Shown: positions 1 to 5,336 of the stretch, in pieces
Position numbering within the stretch: position 1 is the stretch's first letter
How the letters are laid out: every line of letters starts with the position of its first letter
Origin: Myxococcota bacterium
GTDB taxonomy: Bacteria; Myxococcota_A; UBA9160; PR03
Length of the DNA stretch: 7,058 nt
Reading direction: 5' to 3'
NCBI GenBank assembly: GCA_030066475.1
Contig: JASJBO010000373.1
Span: forward strand, 1 to 7,058
Position numbers and translations under genes: made by a program
The notes under the pieces: generated by a model
Told to the model about the DNA's origin: nothing
Database searches by the model: none
The model's input: the letters and a program-made list of their open reading frames with translations, nothing else

Positions 1-104
1 CGCCCGTCGTGGCGCGACGGGCAGCGGCGCGCCCGGGCGCCTTCGTCCTGCTGGCGAGCGGCGCCGCGCTGCTCGCGGCGCGCGGGCGCGCGAAGCGGCG
101 CTAG
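1..104 (+). CDS. C-terminal end of an unidentified protein (5' truncated)
   Basis: The reading frame beginning at base 3 is open from the window edge to a TAG stop at 102-104. Nearly all of its 33 codons end in G or C, as in the clear genes of this window, so it is probably coding. The visible tail reads as a hydrophobic stretch (GAFVLLASGAALLAA) followed by a strongly basic end (RGRAKRR). This fits a last transmembrane helix or a tail anchor with a cytoplasmic basic end. The fragment is too short to name a family. The frame starting at base 2 is also open here, but it runs unbroken into the next genes and lacks a start or a homologous-looking product. Confidence 0.55.
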   Translation, partial: PVVARRAAARPGAFVLLASGAALLAARGRAKRR

Positions 105-110
105 CGCCGC
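95..110. repeat. Perfect 16-base palindrome centred on a stop codon
   Basis: GCGGCGCT (95-102) is followed directly by its exact reverse complement AGCGCCGC (103-110). The TAG stop of the upstream gene overlaps the centre. It could fold as a GC-rich hairpin in RNA, but no T-run follows it, so it is not a convincing intrinsic terminator. In such GC-rich DNA it may be chance. Confidence 0.25.
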
Positions 111-130
111 CTCCCCCCGCCCGCTTCGGC

Positions 131-159
131 TTGACGGTCTCCTTTTTCGACAGTATTGT
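131..159 (+). promoter_or_regulatory. Sigma70-type promoter of the tetR-methyltransferase-HgcAB-like operon
   Basis: A TTGACG -35 box (131-136, 5 of 6 consensus bases) lies 17 bases upstream of a TATTGT -10 box (154-159, 4 of 6). This is one of the few AT-richer patches in the window. Transcription would start near 166, giving a leader of only about 14 bases before the ATG at 180. No other promoter-like site is visible between the three overlapping genes that follow, so this is probably the promoter of the whole operon. Confidence 0.6.
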
Positions 160-165
160 CGAAAA
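144..165. promoter_or_regulatory. Inverted-repeat operator, probable TetR-family binding site
   Basis: TTTTCGACA (144-152) and TGTCGAAAA (157-165) are perfect 9-base inverted arms around the 4-base centre GTAT, 22 bases in all. The repeat covers the whole -10 box and reaches the expected transcription start, so a bound dimer would block RNA polymerase. It lies 15 bases upstream of a tetR-type gene. TetR-family repressors commonly bind palindromes of this size at their own promoters, so autoregulation of the operon is the natural inference. Binding itself is not shown by the sequence. Confidence 0.7.
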
Positions 166-170
166 CAAGC

Positions 171-176
171 GAGGGG
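171..176 (+). promoter_or_regulatory. Ribosome binding site deciding the TetR start
   Basis: GAGGGG ends three bases before the ATG at 180. It supports that ATG over an in-frame TTG at 156. The TTG lies inside the -10 box, upstream of the expected transcription start, and so should not be in the mRNA. Confidence 0.55.
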
Positions 177-179
177 TCG

Positions 180-761
180 ATGCCGAAGCTGGTCGACGCC
201 GCCACCCAGCGCAGCGAGATTCGCCACGCGGCGCGCCGCGTCTTCGCGCGGCGCGGGGTGCGCGCCACGGGGCTCGCCCACGTGGCCGACGCTGCGGGAC
301 TCGCCCGCTCGAGCCTGTACCACTACTACCCCGACAAGAAGGCACTGATCCGCGACCTCGCGCGGGAGCTGCTCGCCGACGAGGAGCGCCTGTTCGCGCG
401 CGCCGCGCAGGCGCCCGGCGCGCCGCTCGACCGTGTCGCCGAGCTCGCGGGCACCGCCACGCGCCTGTTCGACGAGTGGGCGGCGCTGGGCCGCGTCGTG
501 TTCGACCTGCGCATGCTCGAGAGCGCCCGCTTCCGCAGCTACTTCCATCGCATCCGCGAGCACCTGGCGGCCGTCGTCCGCGCGGGACAGGCCGGCGGCG
601 AGATCGACGCGACGCTCGAGCCGGAGCTGGCCGCGGCCGCCGTGATCGGGCTGATCGACGGCCTGCTGCTCCAGCACTTCGCCGATCCGCATGTCTTCGA
701 GGACCGCGAGGCGCTGGCCGCGCAGGTGGAGCGCCTGGTGCGCAAGGCGTTGAGCTCGTGA
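180..761 (+). CDS. TetR/AcrR-family transcriptional regulator
   Basis: This 193-residue protein has the usual TetR length. Its N-terminal DNA-binding domain contains the family signature: a basic helix (about 11-25, AARRVFARRGV), then a helix-turn-helix at about 30-50 (GLAHVADAAGLARSSLYHYY), followed by PDKKALIRDL. The remaining residues (about 65-193) are the variable all-helical ligand-binding and dimerisation domain, so the inducer cannot be predicted. The start is the ATG with GAGGGG just upstream. The TGA stop overlaps the GTG of the methyltransferase gene by four bases (GTGA). With the 22-base palindrome over its own -10 box, it probably represses itself and the two genes behind it, and is released by a small molecule linked to the operon's chemistry. 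Family assignment is firm; ligand and targets are inference. Confidence 0.93.
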   Translation: MPKLVDAATQRSEIRHAARRVFARRGVRATGLAHVADAAGLARSSLYHYYPDKKALIRDLARELLADEERLFARAAQAPGAPLDRVAELAGTATRLFDEWAALGRVVFDLRMLESARFRSYFHRIREHLAAVVRAGQAGGEIDATLEPELAAAAVIGLIDGLLLQHFADPHVFEDREALAAQVERLVRKALSS

Positions 762-1420
762 GCTCGCTCGCCCTGATGCGCCTGCTCGAGTCGGGACCGC
801 AGCGCTACGACGCCGGCATGCGCGCGGTGACGCTGGGCCGTGTCGCCCGGCTGCACGACGCGGTGGCCGCAGCCGCCGCGCCGCGCCCGGGTGCGCGCGT
901 ACTCGAGATCGGCTGCGGCACCGGGGCCGTCACCGCGCGCCTGGTGGCGCGGGGCGCGCGGGTCACCGCCCTCGACCAGAGCCCGGACATGCTCGAGCAG
1001 GCGCGTCACCGGCTCGACGGACGGGACGACGTCGAATGGCTCGAGCGCACCGCGGCCGAGATCGACGCGCTTCCGGCTGCCGGCTACGACGCCGTCGTGC
1101 TCTGCCTGGTCCTCTCCGACATGTCCGCCGCGGAGCGTCGCTTCGTGCTGCGCGAGTGCGCGCGGCGCCTGGCGCCGGGGGGCGTGCTCGTCGTGGGCGA
1201 CGAGGTGCGGCCCGCACGCCGCGCGCAGCGCTGGCTCCAGTCGCTCGCCCGCGCGCCCCAGGCGGCGCTCGGCTGGGTGCTGGTGGGCTCCGTCTCGCGT
1301 CCCCTGGCAGACCTGCCCGCCGAGCTGCGCGAGGCCGGCTTCACGGGGTACCCCGGGGAGAGCTGGCTGCTCGGCAGCCTGGCAACGTATACGGCCCGCC
1401 TCGAAGGGCGAGCGCCGTGA
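758..1420 (+). CDS. cpaM: Class I SAM-dependent methyltransferase, likely corrinoid-protein-associated (CpaM-type)
   Basis: This is a 220-residue cytosolic Rossmann-fold methyltransferase. Motif I, the SAM-binding glycine loop, is VLEIGCGTG (48-56). The acidic residue that binds the SAM ribose is Asp73 (ALDQSPDML). Motif IV is around AVVLCLVLSDM (112-122), and the RLAPGG turn is at 137-142. The GTG start overlaps the tetR stop (GTGA), and AAGG at 744-747 can serve as ribosome binding site. An in-frame ATG at 776 is the alternative start. The gene's own stop overlaps the GTG of the HgcAB-like gene, so the two products are probably made together. I recall a named family, corrinoid protein-associated methyltransferase CpaM, defined by this neighbourhood, and I use that symbol tentatively without a search. 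The substrate is unknown. It might feed a methyl group to the corrinoid, modify the partner protein, or methylate the target compound. The methyltransferase fold is certain; the subfamily is likely. Confidence 0.85.
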   Translation: MSSLALMRLLESGPQRYDAGMRAVTLGRVARLHDAVAAAAAPRPGARVLEIGCGTGAVTARLVARGARVTALDQSPDMLEQARHRLDGRDDVEWLERTAAEIDALPAAGYDAVVLCLVLSDMSAAERRFVLRECARRLAPGGVLVVGDEVRPARRAQRWLQSLARAPQAALGWVLVGSVSRPLADLPAELREAGFTGYPGESWLLGSLATYTARLEGRAP

Positions 1421-2517
1421 CCGCCCGGGAGCTGGCGCTCGAGGTGCTCCAGACGGCGTTCCGGCTGGTCCCGTGGCCGACCGAGCCGGGCCTGCGGCGG
1501 GTGGGCGAGCCGGGGCCGCTCTCGCCGGTGCTGATCACGGGGAACTTCGACCTCACCGTGCGGCGCCTGCTGCGCGCGCTGGAGGGCCTCGACGTCTGGG
1601 TGGTCGTGGCGCCCTCCTCCGGCATCAACGTCTGGTGCGCCGCCTCGGGCGGCCATCTCGGCACCCATCAGGTGGTGACGGCGCTCAAGACCTCGGGCGT
1701 GGAGGACGTCGTGCGCCACCGGCGCGCGATCCTGCCGCAGCTCGCCGCCACCGGCGTGCGCGGCCGCGACGTCGGGCGCCGCTGCGGCTGGCGCGTGCGC
1801 TTCGGGCCGGTGGACGCGCGCGATCTCCCCGCCTACCTGGCCGCGGACGCGCGCAAGACCGAGGCGATGCGGCGCGTGCGCTTCGGGCCGCTGCAGCGGC
1901 TCGAGATGGCCGCCGTGTGGGCCGCTCCCACGGCGCTGTTGCTGGGCGGCGTGACGGCCCTGCTGCGGCCCGCCTGGGCCCTGCCCCTGGCCGGGCTCGC
2001 GTGCGTCCTGGCCGCGTTCGTGTTCCTCGCCTACGACCGCATCCCCGGGCCGCGTCGCGTCCTGCTCGGCGCCGGCGCGGCGTGCGCGGCGGCCGCCGTG
2101 GCGGCACTGGCCGGCGGCGGCCTCCCCGCGGTCGGCGTGGCGGCCGCCTGCGGCGCCTTCCTCACGGGTGTGCTGACCTACGACTACGCCGGCTCGACGC
2201 CCGTCGAGGGCGGCAGCCACTTCGCCGAGCGGAGCTGGCACGTGACGCTCGACCGCGAGCGCTGCCGGGGCGTGTTCACGTGCTGGGAGGTGTGCCCCGA
2301 GGCCTGCTTCGAGAGACGGCCCGAGGCGAGGCAGGTGGAGCTGGTCCACGGCGAGCGCTGCGTGCGCTGTGGCGCCTGTGTGGTGCAGTGTCCCATGGAC
2401 GCGCTCGCCTTCGAGGACGACGCCGGCCGGCGCATCGACCCCGAGGAGATCCGCCGCTTCAAGCTCAACCTGCTGGGTCGACGGCGCGTCGCCGCCGGCG
2501 ATCCGTCGGCAACCTGA
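1417..2517 (+). CDS. HgcAB-like fusion protein: corrinoid-binding domain, four membrane helices and dicluster ferredoxin
   Basis: This is a 366-residue membrane protein. Residues about 37-160 resemble the HgcA corrinoid-binding domain: ITGNFDLTVRRLL, the cap-helix core NVWCA (71-75, with Cys74 as expected lower ligand of cobalt), HRRAILPQL (101-109), RVRFGPVDARDLPAYL (126-141) and EAMRRVRFGP (149-158). Four hydrophobic segments follow (about 163-183, 186-206, 214-233, 236-254), then the HgcA-like YAGSTP turn (257-262). Residues about 273-335 form an HgcB-like ferredoxin. Its first cysteine set is Cys283, 289, 293 and 297 (Cx5Cx3CP pattern). The second is a complete CxxCxxCxxxCP at 315-326. 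HgcA takes a methyl group on its corrinoid and passes it to Hg(II), and HgcB is its reductant; here both parts are in one chain. Four helices with basic flanks put both domains in the cytoplasm. The usual GK after NVWCAA is SG. The start is GTG with GAAGGG (1403-1408), overlapping the methyltransferase stop. Homology is firm; mercury as substrate is unproven. Confidence 0.88.
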   Translation: MTARELALEVLQTAFRLVPWPTEPGLRRVGEPGPLSPVLITGNFDLTVRRLLRALEGLDVWVVVAPSSGINVWCAASGGHLGTHQVVTALKTSGVEDVVRHRRAILPQLAATGVRGRDVGRRCGWRVRFGPVDARDLPAYLAADARKTEAMRRVRFGPLQRLEMAAVWAAPTALLLGGVTALLRPAWALPLAGLACVLAAFVFLAYDRIPGPRRVLLGAGAACAAAAVAALAGGGLPAVGVAAACGAFLTGVLTYDYAGSTPVEGGSHFAERSWHVTLDRERCRGVFTCWEVCPEACFERRPEARQVELVHGERCVRCGACVVQCPMDALAFEDDAGRRIDPEEIRRFKLNLLGRRRVAAGDPSAT

Positions 2518-2518
2518 C

Positions 2519-2547
2519 TTCACGGAGTCGTCGCCCGGCTGTACCAT
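2519..2547 (+). promoter_or_regulatory. Possible promoter for the crotonase gene
   Basis: TTCACG (2519-2524) and TACCAT (2542-2547) each match 4 of 6 bases of the sigma70 boxes and are 17 bases apart. They lie in the 53-base gap after the HgcAB-like gene. This would allow the crotonase and hydrolase genes to be expressed independently of the TetR operon. The match is weak and read-through from upstream is equally possible. Confidence 0.3.
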
Positions 2548-2570
2548 GGGCCGCCTGGGACGGAGGTGCG

Positions 2571-3377
2571 ATGGCCGAGCTCGTGAGCCTCGAGCGCCCG
2601 CGCGAAGGCGTGGCGCTGGTCACCATGACCAACCCCGCGATCCGCAACCATGGCTCCTGGCAGGCGATCGAGGCGCTCGCGGCGGCGCTCAGCGAGGCGC
2701 GCGAAGGCGGCGCGCGCATCACGGTGCTCGCCTCGGGCGTCGAGGGGCACTGGCTCGAGCACGCCTGGCTCACCGACCTGTCGCGCGCGGTCGAGGGCAA
2801 GCCGACCAGCGGCGACGGCGCCGCCTGGTTCCGCGCGCTCGACGAGATCGCCCGCAAGCCGGTCGTGACGATCGCGGCGATCTCGGGCGACTGCTCGGGG
2901 GGCGGTGCGGAGCTGGGCTGGGCCTGCGACCTGCGCATCGCCGAGGAGCAGGCTTGCTTCTCGCAGCCCGAAGTGATGATCGGCGTCGCGACCGGCGTGG
3001 GCGGGACCTGCCGGCTGGCGCGCCTGATCGGACGCACCGCCACTGCGGAGATGGTGCTCGACGGGGCGCCGTTGACGGCGCGACGCATCTACGAGCTCGG
3101 AGGCGTGAACCGCGTGGTGCCCACGGGCCAGGCACGCGCCGCGGCGCTCGCCTGGGCCGAGCGGCTCGCCGAGCGACCCGCCCACTCGCTGGCCGCCCTC
3201 AAGCAGATGCTGGTGGAGAGTGACGACCTGCACCTGACCGACGCGCTGGCGAACGAGCAGAAGCGCTTCCAGGGCGTCGTCACCCGGCCCGAGGCGCTGG
3301 AGGGCATGCAGCGCACCCAGGCCCGCTTCGACGCCGGCGAGACCCTGCGCGAGGTCTACGGATCGCCGCGGGATTGA
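2571..3377 (+). CDS. Enoyl-CoA hydratase/isomerase family protein (crotonase fold)
   Basis: This 268-residue protein has the normal length for a single-domain crotonase. The core reads VVTIAAISGDCSGGGAEL (98-115), then CDLRIAEE, then FSQPEVMIGVATGVGGT (130-146). Glu114 and Glu134 are 20 residues apart and match the two catalytic glutamates of mammalian enoyl-CoA hydratase (Glu144 and Glu164 in the rat enzyme). This suggests a real hydratase rather than one of the many other crotonase activities. The first CoA/oxyanion region is atypical: NPAIRNHGSW (21-30) replaces the usual N-A-L/F pattern, and the stretch normally reading like AGADIKE is GVEGHWLEHAWLTDL (56-70). The substrate may therefore differ from simple fatty enoyl-CoA. 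The ATG is preceded by GGAGG (2562-2566). The next gene starts at or within a few bases of the stop, so the pair is probably co-transcribed. The exact substrate is not predictable. Confidence 0.93.
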   Translation: MAELVSLERPREGVALVTMTNPAIRNHGSWQAIEALAAALSEAREGGARITVLASGVEGHWLEHAWLTDLSRAVEGKPTSGDGAAWFRALDEIARKPVVTIAAISGDCSGGGAELGWACDLRIAEEQACFSQPEVMIGVATGVGGTCRLARLIGRTATAEMVLDGAPLTARRIYELGGVNRVVPTGQARAAALAWAERLAERPAHSLAALKQMLVESDDLHLTDALANEQKRFQGVVTRPEALEGMQRTQARFDAGETLREVYGSPRD

Positions 3378-3382
3378 GTGCC

Positions 3383-4336
3383 GTGGACGCGCGCGACGCC
3401 GCCATCCGCACCGAGTGGATCGACACCGCCGGCCTGCGCTTCGAGGTCGACACCTGCGGCGACCCGGGCAGCGACCGGCTCGCCCTGCTGCTGCACGGCT
3501 TCCCCGAGCTCGCCTGCTCCTGGCGTCACCAGATGCCGCTGCTGGCGCGGCTCGGCTACCGCGTCTGGGCGCCCAACCAGCGCGGCTACGGGCGCTCGCC
3601 GCGCCCACTCGACATCGCGAGCTACCGGCTCGAGCGCCTGGTCGAGGACGTCGGGCACCTGATCGACGCCTCGGGCAGCGGCGCGGTGACGCTCGTCGGC
3701 CACGACTGGGGCGGCGCCGTGGCCTGGTTCCTCGCGCTCGCCAAGGCGCGCTCGCTCGAGCGCCTGGTCGCGATGAACTTCCCCCATCCGACCCGCTTCC
3801 GGGAGGGCCTGCGCACCTGGCGGCAGATGCGGCGCTCCTGGTACGCCTTCTTCTTCCAGGTGCCGCGGCTGCCCGAGTGGCTGCTGGGCCGGCGCGACGC
3901 ACACGCGATCGGCGAGATGTTCCGCCGCGGCGCGGCCGATCCGAGCCGCTTCCCCGACGAGGTGCTCGAGGTCTACCGCACGCACGCCTGCCAGCCGGGT
4001 GCGCTGCGGGCCATGCTCAACTGGTACCGCGCGGCGCTGCAGCAGCCCGGCCCGCTCTCCGATCTCTCGCTCGAGCCGCCGCCGATCGACGTCCCCACGC
4101 TGCTGCTGTGGGGCGATCGCGATCTGGCGCTGGGCGCCGAGCTCGCCGACGACACCGAGCGCTTCGTGCGCGACCTCACCGTGCGTCACCTGCCGGACGC
4201 GTCGCACTGGGTGCAGCAGGACGCGCCGGAGCTCGTGAACGAGCTGCTCGAGGCCTGGCTGCTCGACCGCCCGGTGCCCGAGGTAGGCCCCGACGGATCG
4301 CTCCAGCCGCCCGCGGCGGGCGCGCTCCCCGTCTGA
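3383..4336 (+). CDS. Alpha/beta-hydrolase, epoxide hydrolase type
   Basis: This is a cytosolic alpha/beta-hydrolase of about 317 residues with the full epoxide hydrolase signature. Numbered from the GTG start, it has the oxyanion-hole motif HGFPE (38-42), the nucleophile Asp108 in GHDWGG (106-111), the acid Asp247 in WGDRD (243-247) and the base His275 in DASHWVQQ. The cap domain has the two ring-opening tyrosines expected for the family, Tyr154 (WYAFFFQVP) and Tyr215 (NWYRA). Such enzymes form a covalent ester with the epoxide and hydrolyse it to a diol. Asp as nucleophile also occurs in haloalkane dehalogenases, but the two tyrosines argue for epoxide hydrolysis. GTG at 3383 is chosen because GGGA (3370-3373) sits nine bases upstream. 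TTG at 3374, overlapping the preceding stop (TTGA), is an alternative adding three residues. It is probably co-transcribed with the crotonase. The Pro-rich tail after about 295 looks disordered. Confidence 0.92.
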   Translation: MDARDAAIRTEWIDTAGLRFEVDTCGDPGSDRLALLLHGFPELACSWRHQMPLLARLGYRVWAPNQRGYGRSPRPLDIASYRLERLVEDVGHLIDASGSGAVTLVGHDWGGAVAWFLALAKARSLERLVAMNFPHPTRFREGLRTWRQMRRSWYAFFFQVPRLPEWLLGRRDAHAIGEMFRRGAADPSRFPDEVLEVYRTHACQPGALRAMLNWYRAALQQPGPLSDLSLEPPPIDVPTLLLWGDRDLALGAELADDTERFVRDLTVRHLPDASHWVQQDAPELVNELLEAWLLDRPVPEVGPDGSLQPPAAGALPV

Positions 4337-4464
4337 GCCCATACTGGACCAGACGCAGAGGGCGCCTGGCGCTCCATTGGATCGGGAAGGTGGCGGGCCC
4401 GAACGCTGGGCGTGCCACCCGGACCCTGCGCGCGTCCACCTCCTTCCGGGCCCGGGAGGGCGGC

Positions 4465-4469
4465 GGAGG
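4465..4469 (+). promoter_or_regulatory. Ribosome binding site deciding the start of the PEP-CTERM-like gene
   Basis: GGAGG sits nine bases before GTG 4479. It favours that start over the in-frame ATGs at 4491 and 4503. The rest of the 142-base gap after the hydrolase gene (4337-4478) shows no convincing promoter or T-tailed hairpin. It does hold the GC palindrome CCGGGCCCGG shortly before this site. Confidence 0.5.
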
Positions 4470-4478
4470 CACGGCGCG

Positions 4479-5336
4479 GTGCGGCAGTGGATGTGCAGGC
4501 GAATGGCGGCGGCTGTGGTGGGCGCCACCGTCCTGGCCTGGGGCGGCGCGACTGCCGTCGCCCTCCCGGTCACCTTGATCGACGGCAGCTCGGTCGTCAC
4601 GGTCGACCCCGAGTCCGAGCAGGGCCTCTCGGCCTGGACCGTGAACGGCGTGGTCCACGTGCGCGAGCAGGGCTTCTGGGTGCGCGTCGGCGACACCGGG
4701 CCCGAGGCCTCGCTGGCCGGCCTCGTCCTCGACAGCCAGCTCGCGAGCGACGTCGACCGGGACGGCCACGACGAGACCCTGGTCGCCATGCTGGCGGACC
4801 CGCTCGGACGCTTCGGGCTGGAGCTGCGCTGGAGCGTGCTGGGCAGCCGGATCGGCGTCGGCTCGACGGCGGCCTCGGACATCGCCGTGCAGATCGCCCT
4901 CACCAATCTGACGGACGCGCCGCTCGCGGTCAGCCTGTTCGAGTACACGGACGTCGACGTCCTGGGCAGCTTCGCGGACGACGTCGCCGAGTTCTCGGGC
5001 ACGCCCCCCAACACGCTGCGCGCGGGCGACGCCAGCGGGCTGGCCCGCTACGAGTCGGTCTGGACCGCGGCGCCCGGCGCCGTGGAGGCCGCGCTCTTCG
5101 ACGACACGCTCGCGAGCCTGCGCGACACCGCGCCGACCGAGCTCGACGGCACGCTCGCGGCCGCGGGCGACGTCACCGGCACCGTACAGTGGGACCTGCG
5201 GCTCGAGCCCGGGGCGACCCGCATCCTGAGCCAGGATCAGGGCGTGGACGTGCTACCCGTTCCGGAATCCGCCACGAGCTGGCTGCTGGGGTTGGCCGCG
5301 CTGCGCGCCCTCCGGCGCCGGGGAGTCCGCGCTTGA
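4479..5336 (+). CDS. Secreted protein with PEP-CTERM-like sorting signal
   Basis: This 285-residue protein reads as an exported envelope protein. From the GTG start, a basic region (RQWMCRR), a hydrophobic core (about 10-27) and a likely cleavage after Ala28 (TAVA before LPV) form a Sec signal peptide. The C-terminus has the tripartite PEP-CTERM layout: VPES (261-264, in place of the usual VPEP), a short hydrophobic segment (266-278) and a basic tail (RRRGVRA). In known systems this signal is processed by an exosortase at the inner membrane before surface delivery. The middle is an acidic, beta-rich-looking domain of about 230 residues that I do not recognise. DVDRDGHDE (91-99) resembles a calcium-binding loop. 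The variant motif and rather short hydrophobic stretch lower certainty about sorting. The TGA overlaps the TTG of the phosphatase gene, so the two exported products are probably made together. Confidence 0.8.
   Translation: MRQWMCRRMAAAVVGATVLAWGGATAVALPVTLIDGSSVVTVDPESEQGLSAWTVNGVVHVREQGFWVRVGDTGPEASLAGLVLDSQLASDVDRDGHDETLVAMLADPLGRFGLELRWSVLGSRIGVGSTAASDIAVQIALTNLTDAPLAVSLFEYTDVDVLGSFADDVAEFSGTPPNTLRAGDASGLARYESVWTAAPGAVEAALFDDTLASLRDTAPTELDGTLAAAGDVTGTVQWDLRLEPGATRILSQDQGVDVLPVPESATSWLLGLAALRALRRRGVRA
5320..5325 (+). promoter_or_regulatory. Ribosome binding site deciding the TTG start of the PhoD-family gene
   Basis: GGGGAG lies seven bases before TTG 5333, inside the 3' end of the preceding gene. 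Starting here places the twin-arginine motif near the N-terminus. No better start is visible nearby upstream in this frame. Confidence 0.55.

Noticed and set aside
156..179. TTG start at 156 for the TetR gene
   Set aside because: It lies inside the -10 box and the operator, upstream of the expected transcription start, and the ATG at 180 has its own Shine-Dalgarno sequence.
105..179. Cobalamin riboswitch ahead of the corrinoid-protein operon
   Set aside because: The expected transcript leader is only about 14 bases, far too short, and no B12-box-like sequence was seen.
131..757. Long + strand frame upstream of the methyltransferase, continuous from 131
   Set aside because: It is an Arg/Ala/Pro-rich shadow of the TetR gene. 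Its translation shows no domain until the methyltransferase begins at 758, and its nominal start at 131 is the -35 box.
2494..2510. Hairpin GCCGGCG-atc-CGTCGGC near the end of the HgcAB-like gene as a terminator
   Set aside because: Only seven pairs with one G-U, no T-run after it, and it lies inside the coding sequence before the stop.
1084..2547. Long minus-strand open frames opposite the methyltransferase, HgcAB-like and other genes (also 3356-5014 and 5237-6742)
   Set aside because: Low-complexity, His/Arg/Ala-rich translations without motifs. They are expected antisense shadows in very GC-rich coding DNA.
4443..4460. GC palindrome around CCGGGCCCGG upstream of the PEP-CTERM-like gene as terminator or operator
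   Set aside because: Short, without a T-run, and such palindromes are expected by chance at this GC content.
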